DNA of 64,000 bases, from the NCBI GenBank assembly GCA_963966185.1, contig CAWZYM010000367.1:248501-312500 (forward strand). Direction: 5' to 3'. Under the pieces are notes generated by a model. The model saw only the letters and a list, made by a program, of their open reading frames with translations, had not been told where the DNA came from and did no database searches. This stretch comes from Rhabditoides inermis. Lineage: Eukaryota; Nematoda; Chromadorea; Rhabditida; Rhabditidae. The position numbers were made by a program, and so were the translations under genes. Positions 13,694 to 24,764 of the stretch are shown piece after piece (the stretch's first letter is position 1; each line of letters opens with the position of its first letter).

Positions 13694-15918
13694 AGATGAG
13701 GGCTGGAGTGGACAGAGAAACGTCGGCCGACGTCGGCCGATGTCAACCGATGTTGGCAGATGAGGGCTGGAGTGAACAGAGAAACGTCGGCCGATGTCAG
13801 CCGATGTCAACCGATGTTGGCAGATAAGGGCTGGAGTGAACAGAGAAACGTCGGCCGACGTCGGCCGATGTCAACCGATGTTGGCAGATGAGGACTGGAG
13901 TGAACAGAGAAACGTCGGCCGACGTCGGCCGATGTCAACCGATGCCGGCAGATGAGTGCTGGATTGAACAGAGAAACGTTGGCCGACGTCGGCCGATGTC
14001 AACCGATGTTGGCAGATGAGGGCTGAAGTGAACAGAGAAACGTCGGCCGACGTCGGCCGATGTCAACCGATGCCGGCAGATAAGTGCTGGATTGAACAGA
14101 AAAACGTTGGCCGACGTCGGCCGATGTCAACCGATGTTGGCAGATGAGGGCTGAAGTGAACAGAGAAACATCGGCCGACGTCGGCCGATGTCAACGGATG
14201 CCGGCAGATGAGTGCTGGATTGAACAGAGACACGTTGGCCGACGTCGGCCGATGTCAACCGATGTTGGCAGATGAGGGCTGGAGTGAACAGAGAAACGTC
14301 GGCCGACGTCGGCCGATGTCAACCGATGTTAGCAGATGAGGGCAGGAGTGGACAGAGAAACGTCGGCCGACGTCGGCCGATGTCAACTGATGCCGGCAGA
14401 TGAGTGCTGGATTGAACAGAAAAAACGTTGGCAGACGTCGGCCGATGTCAACCGATGTTGGCAGATGAGGGCTGAAGTGAACAGAGAAACATCGGCCGAC
14501 GTCGGCCGATGTCAACCGATGCCGGCAGATGAGTGCTGGATTGAACAGAGAAACGTTGGCCGACGTCGGCCGATGTCAACCGATGTTGGCAGATGAGGGC
14601 TGGAGTGAACAGAGAAACGTCGGCCGACGTCGGCCGATGTCAACCGATGTTAGCAGATGAGGGCTGGAGTGGACAGAGAAACGTCGGCCGACGTCGGCCG
14701 ATGTCAACCGATGTTAGCAGATGAGGGCTGGATTGAACAGAGAAACGTCGGCCAACGTCGGCCGATGTCGGCCGATGTTTGTCGATGTCGGCGGATGAAT
14801 ACTGGAGTTGACAGAAAAACGTCGGCCGACGTCGGCCGATGTCAGCCGATGTCGGTTGTGATGAGGAGTGGAGTTAACAGAGAAACGTCGGCGTCGGCCG
14901 ATGTCAATTGAGGTTAGCAGATGAAGGCTGGATTGAACAGAGAAACGTCGGCCGACGTCGGCCGATGTCAACCGATGTTGGCAGATGAGGGCTGGAGTGA
15001 ACAGAGAAACGTCGGCCGACGTCGGCCGATGTCAACCGATGTTAGCAGATGAGGGCAGGAGTGGACAGAGAAACGTCGGCCGACGTCGGCCGATGTCAAC
15101 TGATGCCGGCAGATGAGTGCTGGATTGAACAGAAAAACGTTGGCCGACGTCGGCCGATGTCAACCGATGTTGGCAGATGAGGGCTGAAGTGAACAGAGAA
15201 ACATCGGCCGACGTCGGCCGATGTCAACCGATGCCGGCAGATGAGTGCTGGATTGAACAGAGAAACGTTGGCCGACGTCGGCCGATGTCAACCGATGTTG
15301 GCAGATGAGGGCTGGAGTGAACAGAGAAACGTCGGCCGACGTCGGCCGATGTCAACCGATGTTAGCAGATGAGGGCTGGAGTGGACAGAGAAACGTCGGC
15401 CGACGTCGGCCGATGTCAACCGATGTTAGCAGATGAGGGCTGGATTGAACAGAGAAACGTCGGCCAACGTCGGCCGATGTCGGCCGATGTTTGTCGATGT
15501 CGGCGGATGAATACTGGAGTTGACAGAAAAACGTCGGCCGACGTCGGCCGATGTCAGCCGATGTCGGTTGTGATGAGGAGTGGAGTTAACAGAGAAACGT
15601 CGGCGTCGGCCGATGTCAATTGAGGTTAGCAGATGAAGGCTGGATTGAACAGAGAAACGTCGGCCGACGTCGGCCGATGTCAACCGATGTTGGCAGATGA
15701 GGGCTGGAGTGAACAGAGAAACGTCGGCCGACGTCGGCCGATGTCAGCCGATGTTTTTTTTCGATGTCGGCGGATGATCGGTTGCGATGCGGGGTGGAGT
15801 TGACAGAAAAAAACGTCGGCCGACGTCGGCCGATGTCAGCCATGTCAACCGATGTTGGCAGATGAGGGCTGGATTGAACAGAGAAACGTCGGCCGACGTC
15901 GGCCGATGTCAACCGATG
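13694..15918 (-). repeat. 64-bp satellite array, inverted orientation
   Basis: The same monomer continues as its reverse complement, about 35 copies, after an abrupt switch near 13693. Two blocks repeat with a 712-bp shift (around 14336-14970 and 15050-15683). Diverged monomers with GTTTGTCGATGTCGGCGG match a rare forward variant near 3120-3160. The variant order is not a mirror image of the adjacent forward array, which argues against a simple fold-back artefact. The array ends at a LINE junction. Confidence 0.95.
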
Positions 15919-18082
15919 GACACAAGTTTTTATTGGAAAGACGGTAGAGCAAGCTGCATCTAAGTTTTACGAAATCATAAATGGCATTATTGATTCAAAT
16001 ATTCCGCTTGTCGCTCCGGCTATCAATCGCCCCCGCTTATTACCTCGTTATCTACAAAAGCTGAAGCGACAGGCAATTAAACTTTCTAAAACAAGACCTC
16101 ACTCCATTGAATCTGATAGATCACAGCGTCGCCTACGTAAAGCAATAACTTCTTGGAATTGCAAGCGAGAGTCTAAACTAATCTTGAATGGTAATAAATC
16201 AGCTTTCTATCGCGATGTTCGAAATAAAATGCATCCCGACGGTGGCATCGGCGCAGTTTGCCAAGATGGCGAATTCATTCACAACACGCTCGATAAATGC
16301 GAAATCTTTGCTGACTATTTTGATTCGGTATATCGCAATATCGATGCACCACCTGGTACTGACTTGCCTAAACTCTCGCATTCACTTGACATGATCGATA
16401 TTACTTTCCTTGGAGTTCATAAAACTATTTCCAAACTTGATTCTAAATATAACACTTCTCCAGACGGCATAAATAATGTGTTTCTAAAACAAACAGTTAA
16501 TTCCATTTCCGTTCCATTGACGATTCTTTTTGCAATGTCCATGTCTGTCAGAAAAATCCCATCTATTTGGAAAGAAGCTTGGGTAAAACCATTATTCAAA
16601 AAAGGCGCACGTGAATCTGTTTCAAACTACAGGCCGATTTCTCTCACTTGTAGCATTTCCAAAGTAATGGAAAGAATCTGTGTTCAGCAGATCACAAAAT
16701 ATTTAGAACAGCATAGCTTACTCTCGGAAAAACAATTTGGTTTCCGCAAAAATCGATCTACTAATGCGCAACTGATTGAATGTCATATGAACTGGTGCAA
16801 GCATACTTCATCCGATTTTGTTATCGATTGTATTTACTTTGATTTTAAGAAAGCATTTGACACTATAAATCACGATCTTCTTTTTAAGAAACTTGACGCT
16901 ATCGGTATTCGCGGAAACGCGCTTGGCTGGATAATCGAATTTCTCAAAAATCGCAAGCAGTCTATCATGATCGGCTCAAGGCGTTCTTCACCGCGTGTCG
17001 TTAATTGTGGCGTTCCACAAGGCTCATGTCTTGGTCCCCTGTTGTTCAACATTTTCATTGATAACATTCCAGATAACCTTCCAAAAGATGTTTATCATGC
17101 GCTTTACGCTGATGATCTGAAAATTTCCTATCATTTCAATTATACCAGCACTACTGCTGCAACTACCTTTCAAAAAGCTATCGACACAGTCGCAGCTTGG
17201 TCAGCCACTTGGGGTCTTCAGATATCCACTGAGAAAACACAAATATTGCATATAGGCAAGCGGAATCCAAGGCACACTTATACAGCTCACGGCTGCGTTC
17301 TCAAACCAATAAATGCTGCCAAAGATCTTGGTATTCTAGTGAATAATAACTTGTTGTTCCGTGATCATCTAAAACAAATTGTTCAGCAAACTCTCTATTC
17401 TATAAATGATTTCCTTCGCACATACAAAACACGAAGCCCCACTCTTCTGATTACTGCGTACACTACCTACTTTCGCTGTAAACTAGAATATTGTACCGAG
17501 CTCTGGAACCCTACTGACGTTGCTTCTGTAAACCTAATCGAAAGCATACAACGCTATTATACTCGACGTGTGTGTCAGCGTATCGGACGCAACTTATCAT
17601 ACCCCGAACGCCTTCAATTTTTTAATCTTCAATCTCTTGAAAATAGGCGATTCTTAAATGACGTCACTTACATACACAAAGTTATTCACTCAAAAACGAC
17701 TTTAGACTATCATGGGCTTTTCGCAATTATTCCAAATCGTACTCGCGGCTCTCATGAATTTAGGATTGTTCCCTCATTCGATCACACAGGCCGTACTAGC
17801 ACTTTTTTAAGCAGAACCTTCGTAATTTGGAACTCCCTTCCTCATGACTTAGTTTCCGTCAACGACCCTTCCGTCTTCAAATCACAACTCTCTACATTAG
17901 ATATTATGCCACCTAGCAAATTGCGCAACCTATGGAGACCATATTTTCTTGTTTCGTATATTATTATGTTATTATTCCTTATTTATATTCAACCCCATCC
18001 ATATCTGCCGTTTTCCATGTTTTCACTTTTTGTTGCTATGTCGATTTTCTCATGTTATCGGTAATAAATCTATCTATCTAAA
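15918..18082 (+). mobile_element. 5'-truncated non-LTR retrotransposon (LINE)
   Basis: The element begins abruptly inside the last satellite monomer and ends with AATAAATCTATCTATCTA, a simple-repeat tail of the kind LINEs leave. Only the 3' part of ORF2 is present; endonuclease and ORF1 are missing. 5' truncation is the usual outcome of target-primed reverse transcription. The element sits between the satellite and a fragment of a dispersed repeat (18083-18116). Confidence 0.9.
15920..18064 (+). CDS. LINE ORF2 C-terminal part: reverse transcriptase (partial)
   Basis: The frame is open from the satellite junction to the TAA at 18064, about 714 codons with no internal stop. It encodes a non-LTR reverse transcriptase of the Jockey/CR1-like group. 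Visible motifs in order are NYRPISLTCSISKVME, FGFRKNRSTNAQL, FDFKKAFDTINHDLL (first catalytic Asp), VPQGSCLGPLLFN, YADDLKIS (catalytic DD), then the thumb and the terminal VIWNSLPHDL motif common to LINE C-termini. There is no natural start: the upstream frame simply runs into the satellite, so the N-terminal endonuclease is lost. The uninterrupted frame suggests a fairly recent insertion. It cannot be autonomous. Subfamily assignment is uncertain. Confidence 0.9.
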   Translation, partial: TQVFIGKTVEQAASKFYEIINGIIDSNIPLVAPAINRPRLLPRYLQKLKRQAIKLSKTRPHSIESDRSQRRLRKAITSWNCKRESKLILNGNKSAFYRDVRNKMHPDGGIGAVCQDGEFIHNTLDKCEIFADYFDSVYRNIDAPPGTDLPKLSHSLDMIDITFLGVHKTISKLDSKYNTSPDGINNVFLKQTVNSISVPLTILFAMSMSVRKIPSIWKEAWVKPLFKKGARESVSNYRPISLTCSISKVMERICVQQITKYLEQHSLLSEKQFGFRKNRSTNAQLIECHMNWCKHTSSDFVIDCIYFDFKKAFDTINHDLLFKKLDAIGIRGNALGWIIEFLKNRKQSIMIGSRRSSPRVVNCGVPQGSCLGPLLFNIFIDNIPDNLPKDVYHALYADDLKISYHFNYTSTTAATTFQKAIDTVAAWSATWGLQISTEKTQILHIGKRNPRHTYTAHGCVLKPINAAKDLGILVNNNLLFRDHLKQIVQQTLYSINDFLRTYKTRSPTLLITAYTTYFRCKLEYCTELWNPTDVASVNLIESIQRYYTRRVCQRIGRNLSYPERLQFFNLQSLENRRFLNDVTYIHKVIHSKTTLDYHGLFAIIPNRTRGSHEFRIVPSFDHTGRTSTFLSRTFVIWNSLPHDLVSVNDPSVFKSQLSTLDIMPPSKLRNLWRPYFLVSYIIMLLFLIYIQPHPYLPFSMFSLFVAMSIFSCYR

Positions 18083-18116
18083 ATTCTGGCGCGAGCCCTA
18101 TCCTAAGCCAAAATAG
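18083..18116 (+). repeat. 3' fragment of dispersed ~340-bp repeat
   Basis: AATTCTGGCGCGAGCCCTAT and the following CCTAAGCCAAAA match the terminal part of the repeat copies at 21120-21475 and 58185-58505. Only about 34 bp remain, between the LINE tail and a GA-rich microsatellite. Confidence 0.75.
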
Positions 18117-18118
18117 AG

Positions 18119-18172
<54 letters not shown>

Positions 18173-20370
18173 CAGAGACAGAGACAGAGACAGAGACAGA
18201 GACAGAGACAGAGACAGAGACAGAGACAGAGACAGAGACAGAGACAGAGACAGAGACAGAGACAGAGACAGAGACAGAGACAGAGACAGAGACAGAGACA
18301 GAGACAGAGACAGAGACAGAGACAGAGACAGAGACAGAGACAGAGACAGAGACAGAGACAGAGACAGAGACAGAGACAGAGACAGAGACAGAGACAGAGA
18401 CAGAGACAGAGACAGAGACAGAGACAGAGACAGAGACAGAGACAGAGACAGAGACAGAGACAGAGACAGAGACAGAGACAGAGACAGAGACAGAGACAGA
18501 GACAGAGACAGAGACAGAGACAGAGACAGAGACAGAGACAGAGACAGAGACAGAGACAGAGACAGAGACAGAGACAGAGACAGAGACAGAGACAGAGACA
18601 GAGACAGAGACAGAGACAGAGACAGAGACAGAGACAGAGACAGAGACAGAGACAGAGACAGAGACAGAGACAGAGACAGAGACAGAGACAGAGACAGAGA
18701 CAGAGACAGAGACAGAGACAGAGACAGAGACAGAGACAGAGACAGAGACAGAGACAGAGACAGAGACAGAGACAGAGACAGAGACAGAGACAGAGACAGA
18801 GACAGAGACAGAGACAGAGACAGAGACAGAGACAGAGACAGAGACAGAGACAGAGACAGAGACAGAGACAGAGACAGAGACAGAGACAGAGACAGAGACA
18901 GAGACAGAGACAGAGACAGAGACAGAGACAGAGACAGAGACAGAGACAGAGACAGAGACAGAGACAGAGACAGAGACAGAGACAGAGACAGAGACAGAGA
19001 CAGAGACAGAGACAGAGACAGAGACAGAGACAGAGACAGAGACAGAGACAGAGACAGAGACAGAGACAGAGACAGAGACAGAGACAGAGACAGAGACAGA
19101 GACAGAGACAGAGACAGAGACAGAGACAGAGACAGAGACAGAGACAGAGACAGAGACAGAGACAGAGACAGAGACAGAGACAGAGACAGAGACAGAGACA
19201 GAGACAGAGACAGAGACAGAGACAGAGACAGAGACAGAGACAGAGACAGAGACAGAGACAGAGACAGAGACAGAGACAGAGACAGAGACAGAGACAGAGA
19301 CAGAGACAGAGACAGAGACAGAGACAGAGACAGAGACAGAGACAGAGACAGAGACAGAGACAGAGACAGAGACAGAGACAGAGACAGAGACAGAGACAGA
19401 GACAGAGACAGAGACAGAGACAGAGACAGAGACAGAGACAGAGACAGAGACAGAGACAGAGACAGAGACAGAGACAGAGACAGAGACAGAGACAGAGACA
19501 GAGACAGAGACAGAGACAGAGACAGAGACAGAGACAGAGACAGAGACAGAGACAGAGACAGAGACAGAGACAGAGACAGAGACAGAGACAGAGACAGAGA
19601 CAGAGACAGAGACAGAGACAGAGACAGAGACAGAGACAGAGACAGAGACAGAGACAGAGACAGAGACAGAGACAGAGACAGAGACAGAGACAGAGACAGA
19701 GACAGAGACAGAGACAGAGACAGAGACAGAGACAGAGACAGAGACAGAGACAGAGACAGAGACAGAGACAGAGACAGAGACAGAGACAGAGACAGAGACA
19801 GAGACAGAGACAGAGACAGAGACAGAGACAGAGACAGAGACAGAGACAGAGACAGAGACAGAGACAGAGACAGAGACAGAGACAGAGACAGAGACAGAGA
19901 CAGAGACAGAGACAGAGACAGAGACAGAGACAGAGACAGAGACAGAGACAGAGACAGAGACAGAGACAGAGACAGAGACAGAGACAGAGACAGAGACAGA
20001 GACAGAGACAGAGACAGAGACAGAGACAGAGACAGAGACAGAGACAGAGACAGAGACAGAGACAGAGACAGAGACAGAGACAGAGACAGAGACAGAGACA
20101 GAGACAGAGACAGAGACAGAGACAGAGACAGAGACAGAGACAGAGACAGAGACAGAGACAGAGACAGAGACAGAGACAGAGACAGAGACAGAGACAGAGA
20201 CAGAGACAGAGACAGAGACAGAGACAGAGACAGAGACAGAGACAGAGACAGAGACAGAGACAGAGACAGAGACAGAGACAGAGACAGAGACAGAGACAGA
20301 GACAGAGACAGAGACAGAGACAGAGACAGAGACAGAGAGAGGAGAGAGAGAGAGACAAACAGACAGATAG

Positions 20371-20411
<41 letters not shown>
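18116..20411 (+). repeat. (GAGACA)n hexanucleotide array flanked by (GA)n
   Basis: About 2.2 kb of (GAGACA)n, apparently perfect by eye from about 18150 to 20336 (some 365 copies), is bordered on both sides by (GA)n. The right border is slightly degenerate and includes GACAAACAGACAGATAG. The Leu-Cys open frame on the minus strand is a by-product. Perfection over this length implies recent expansion, or collapse/extension by an assembler. Confidence 0.97.
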
Positions 20412-20449
20412 TACATAGCCTTCCCGTCACGGTTTAAAAAATCGTTCTT

Positions 20450-21085
20450 TCTGTTCTCCCTCTTCTCTCTCTTCTCTCTCTTCTCCCTCTTCTCTCTCTT
20501 CTCTCTCTTCTCTCTCTTCTCTCTCTTCTCTCTCTTCTCTCTCTTCTCTCTCTTCTCTCTCTTTTCTCTCTTCTCTCTCTTTTCTTACTTCTCCCTCTTC
20601 TCCCTCTTTTCTCTTCTCTGTTCTCTCTCCTCTCTCTCTTCTCTCTATATATGTCTCTTTATATCTCCCTCTCTCCTCTCTCTCTCCCCTCTCTCCCCTC
20701 TCTCTCCTCCTTATCTCTCCCTCCCTCTCCCTCTTATTTCGAGATTCTCTCTCTTCTCTCTTCTCTCTCTTCTACCTCTTCTCTCTCTTCACTCTTCTCT
20801 CTTCTCTCTCTTCTCTCTCTTCTCTCTCTTCTCTCTCTTCTCTCTCTTCTCTCTCTTCTCTCTCTTCTCTCTCTTCTCTCTCTTCTCTCTCTTCTCCCTC
20901 TTCTCTCTCTTCGCTCTTCTCTCTCTTCTCTCTCTTCTCTCTCTTCTCTCTCTTCTCTTACTTCTCTTACTTCTCCCTCTTCTCTCTCTTCTCTTACTTC
21001 TCCCTCTTCTCCCTCTTCTCTCTCTTCTCTCTCTATATATGTCTCTCTTTATCTCTCTTTCTCCCTCTCGCACGAGATGCTCGCT
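20450..21085 (+). repeat. Degenerate polypyrimidine (TCTCTTC)n tract
   Basis: About 630 bp of C/T-only or nearly C/T-only sequence built on CTCTCTTCT units, with two TCTCTATATATGTCTC interruptions near 20640 and 21030 that look like a local duplication. Ser/Leu-rich frames through it are compositional. Confidence 0.9.
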
Positions 21086-21119
21086 CTTCCTCTCGTTGTT
21101 TTTCACCCCCGACATCTGC

Positions 21120-21475
21120 ACTCTCGCCGCCGCCCGCAGCGAGGGGCGGGGCTCTGCACTTTTGGGTGCAAGTTGGGTGCACGTTGGAAAAAGTCGGCGG
21201 TCAGCGTGACGGGAAGGAAGGAAGGAAGGAAGCGCTGGCCTTTCGCCTAGTGCGCGCGCGGGATCGCGCATAACTTCTTTCAGAGAAGAGATACAAAGAT
21301 GCCATCAATTAGTGATCTGGCCTACGGAACCGTGCGAATCTAACTAACATGAATCGGATGAGTTCACATTCCTGCTAACATGATTTTTGGATATAGCTTC
21401 TTGAAAATTCTGGCGCCAGCCCTATCCTAAGCCAAAAGAGAGGGCGCTGCGCGCCCTCTCTAATTTGCATTTTAG
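21120..21475 (+). repeat. Dispersed ~340-bp repeat, copy A
   Basis: The copy contains CGCATAACTTCTTTC, GATACAAAGATGCC, GTGATCTGGCCTACGG, GTGCGAATCTAACTAACATG, CTATCCTAAGCCAAAAGAG and the palindrome GAGGGCGCTGCGCGCCCTC. The same blocks in the same order occur at 45780-46045 (+) and, reversed, at 58185-58505. There is no coding potential. The copy ends exactly at the splice acceptor of the helicase exon at 21476, so it may have contributed that acceptor. The class is unknown; a non-autonomous element with a terminal hairpin is likely. Confidence 0.8.
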
Positions 21476-24324
21476 ATACCTGGAGCTGGACATGATGGCG
21501 CAGAACGTGCTGACCGGCAAGTACCGCAACAACGCGTCAAGGATGGCCGCACCAGGCGCTCTGCTTTGGATTTATGGAATCATGCCCACCAAAGCATGCC
21601 ATCTGGACCCGGAGGGAAGCCTGGAGAGGGCCGCGCGCCACGACGACACGGACGCCTTGGAGCCGTGCTTCCGGGTGCAGCGCTTCGCCTGGCTGCCGCC
21701 CAGTCTCACCGAGGAGCGATTGGTCATCTGCAAGGGAACCAAGGGACCCGACCGCAATCTGCGTCGCGCTGATCTCATCAGTGGAACATCTCCTGTTCCT
21801 ATCCACGCCGGAGCCAGGAAGGAGGGCTTCTACCTCGCTAATGGACAACGAGTTCTCGCTCGAGAGAACTGGCTGGTGGCCACCTGCCGCCAGCATATCT
21901 ACCCCAACCGGTTTCTGCCGGGAGAAGTCTCCATCCGCAATGGGAGATGGGCTCTGCGTGAGCTGCTCTCGGTGTTGCCGTTCGGAGTCACCCTCAAGGC
22001 CAGTCAGGCATGGAAGATCAGAGACGTCTCCGACGACGAGTACCACTGGATTCAAGACCGGAAGTCTATCTTCAGCCGCTTTGGAGACGAGGAGACTCCT
22101 AGACTGACAGACCAGGTGAGTAGTAGGTGAAGGATAGTGATCAATTTGTGTTTCAGTCCTTCGGAGCCGGCATCAACGTGATGTATCATCATCGAGCTGA
22201 TAAGGAGGATCATCGACTGCTCCGCTGCACTATGAAGGCCGCTGTCACTGAGGCGCCCAAGCTATTTGCTGAGCTCCGGTTCCTGAACGTCAAGAGTGGA
22301 ATCGGCTGGGACAAGGGCCGCCGCCTCGTGCTCTATGGAAAAGAGGGATTCGTTATGCCGCCTATGGTGTTCCGAGTCGCTTCCTCAACGTACAGTTCCG
22401 TCAGTGGAGAGCTGGCAGTATCTGCTGTCTGCAACATCTGGAATTCCAGCATTGCCAAGAAGCTGCTCAGCGAGCTCGCCGACAGAGTGGACGTCGACGA
22501 CGTGCGTTACGTGGAGCTGAAGGGCCGCCTCATCTCCCGCCCTCCCTATTCAGCTGTTGTACGGACAGCGTCGTGCTTTCGACATGGAGATGAATGTCAT
22601 GCAGCTGCCCAACGCGACAGGTGAGTCGGAAGGGAAGGGCAGTAATCATTGATGTTTTAGGTTTGTCGGAGAGGCCGATCATCGTCCGACGCAGTGACAA
22701 GGAGCCGCTGCAACTGGAGCTCCACCAGAACCGAGCCATCTTCGCCATCACCAGCGAGCACCCCTTCTTTCTGGTGCAGGCCCAGTTTGAATCTGGGAAG
22801 ACGCAGCTCACTGTCGCCGCCGTCTTGGAGTACCTTGCGAAGTACGAAGACGCGGTCGTCATCGTCTCCGCCACCACCAACGCCGCCGTGCTGCAGGTGA
22901 GTTAGGAAGGGTGACTGATAGTAATTGTGTCGTTTTTTAGCTCATCAAGATGTTTCTCTCATGGATACAAGGAGGCGCGAGCTATCCGCTTCGTTAGCGA
23001 TGAAGTCTTCTGGAACACCGACGAGACGAGCATCGATCTTCACAAGGTCATGAAGCAGTTCGCTGAGTCAGACCCGGAGCTGACCGACAAGGAGCGCACC
23101 CGCCTCCAGAAGTTCATCGCCGGACGTGAACGCATCATCGCCGGACTCAAGGACCCGCAGGTGCTGCGCGAGATGACCCGTGAGGATGCCAAGCTCTACA
23201 AGATGAGCGAGAGCAACTGCGGACGCTTCGCTGTCCATGCAATGAAGGCATTTATTGACAACTTCTTGCCGCAAGTCGTGTTCTGCACGAATGCAGCTAT
23301 TCTGAACCTGTTCGGACCCGGTGGAGCCATGGAAGGATACTCGGGGAAGGTCAAGATGGCGCTGCTGGACGAGGCTTCGCAGATGCCGGAGGTCTACCTG
23401 ATGGGCAGCCTGAAGGTGCTGCCGCACGTGGACATTCGTCTTGTGGGAGATGATCTGCAGCTGGGACCATTCGTGCCGCGTCGCCGCACATCGGAGGCTG
23501 CCGTCGCTGCTCACAGAAGCTCTATGAAGGTGCTGCTGCAGAGCGAGGCTGTCGGCATCGTCAGTCTCAAAGTGTCATTAAGAGCACCTCCGATGCTCAC
23601 GCACTTTGTTGAAAGGCTCTTCTACCAGAACAAGCTCATCGCCGGCTGCACGATTGAGGAGCGTGGAATGCTGAACAACCTGTGTGGACGGAAGCCGACC
23701 GACCTGCCCGTCTTGTGGATCGAGAACAAGAGCGAGTCGTCACACAGGAGCGACGGTTCGGTGTCGCTTCAAAACGAAGGAGAGGCCGACATCGTCGCGG
23801 ATCTCGTCGAACGACTCAACAACCAGGGTGAGTAGCGAGAGAACGACTCTAATGATTTCGATTTCAGGCATCTCGACTGACGATCTGATGATCATTTGTC
23901 TGTACCGAGCACAGGTAGAATACTTCTCCGCACTCTTCGAGAGCCGCAACCTTGCTGCCCGTGTGGACACTGTCGACTCCGCCCAGGGATCGGAGGCCAA
24001 CCTGGTCTTCCTTCTGACCTCGATCCACTCCAAACTGCCCAGAGAGGGACAGAACGAGGAGGAGGAGAAGCAGATCGAGGAGGACTCTCGCTTCGTCGAC
24101 GAATGCGAGGTGAGTTGGGTTTCGGTGTCTAACCTGCTCATACTTCAAGCGCATCACCGTGGCCATCTCGAGGGCTCGCCATGGATTGATCATCATTGGA
24201 AACAAGGACGCGTTGTGCTACGGCACGAAGTGGGCCAAGATGTACAATGAAGTGGTCGAGCAGGGCGAGGTGATCTCTACCGACGAGGAGCTGAAGAAGT
24301 TGTTCCAGGAGGCCGATTGGTGAG
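21476..24324 (+). CDS. UPF1-like superfamily 1 RNA/DNA helicase (5'-incomplete, two frame breaks)
   Basis: Seven exons are inferred: 21476-22115, 22157-22501, 22554-22620, 22661-22896, 22941-23827, 23868-24109 and 24150-24324, with introns of 40-52 nt. Helicase motifs appear in order: a relaxed Walker A AQFESGKT (22780-22803), a Walker B variant LLDEASQMPEV (about 23362), GDDLQLGPFV (about 23446), VDSAQGSEANLV (about 23970) and VAISRARHGLIIIGN (from 24159). This order and the DEAS box are typical of the UPF1/SETX/MOV10 group, ATP-dependent translocases on RNA or DNA. The N-terminal roughly 350 residues are unfamiliar. The first exon opens at an AG acceptor, so the true start lies upstream or was lost to the repeat. 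Two breaks: the frame changes between 22501 and 22554 (intron assumed) and near 22960 (about one base out of frame, with no splice solution found). Either a consensus error or a decaying copy is possible. Confidence 0.8.
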
Positions 24325-24764
24325 ATGGACTCTCACACACAGAGTAGATTCGTTCGAGTTGTTATGAGTATTGAGAATATTTTATGTATAGCTGTACAGA
24401 TTGTTATTGATTTCTGACAGTATGCTCTGTAGATGAGGGAGCTCAGTCTAGTTTGTTTTATGACGTTCCCTGTAATAGCGAGAGGGCATTCCCGGTTGCT
24501 TTGTTTAGAGCAGTCTAGTTGACTTTGTGGGTGACACATTATTGATTGATCTCAAGATCACTTTGTGTTGTGCTACCTGATTGTATTGCCTTACTCATAT
24601 CCGTGAAGATAAAACAGCTTTGTGTCAGCCTGTGCAGGGGTTGGGCTCACTGGGGTCCGGCTTCTCATTCGGTTGGCATGCTGTGAATCTGTGGCGGAAG
24701 AGAAGAGGTGAGACCGGGTCTAGGGAGGCAGCGCAGCTGAAGTGGAACTGATGTAATTGTTCAG
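24325..24764 (+). other. Intergenic or alternative-intron stretch
   Basis: This is the 3' flank of the helicase stop TGA at 24322. The sequence just before that stop (GATTG|GTGAGA) is itself a good donor. Joining it to the acceptor at 24764 keeps the frame into the next exon, so this could be an alternative 444-nt intron. A short G-rich candidate exon (about 24638-24707, between TGTGCAG and GTGAGA) is also possible. Nothing else is recognisable. Confidence 0.4.

Noticed and set aside
13600..13800. Satellite inversion as an assembly fold-back
   Set aside because: The monomer variants on the two sides are not mirror images, so a simple inverted-read artefact is unlikely, though a misjoin cannot be excluded without reads.
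118..13827. Many open frames of 60-197 codons (MTSADVG...-type) in the satellite
   Set aside because: They follow the 64-bp period, occur in all frames and on both strands, use TTG starts and end at the same monomer TGA; purely compositional.
18103..20430. 775-codon Leu-Cys open frame
   Set aside because: Direct translation of (GAGACA)n on the minus strand; no start context, introns or non-repeat domain.
20651..21271. Leu/Ser-rich and Arg/Glu-rich frames
   Set aside because: Polypyrimidine tract translation on each strand.
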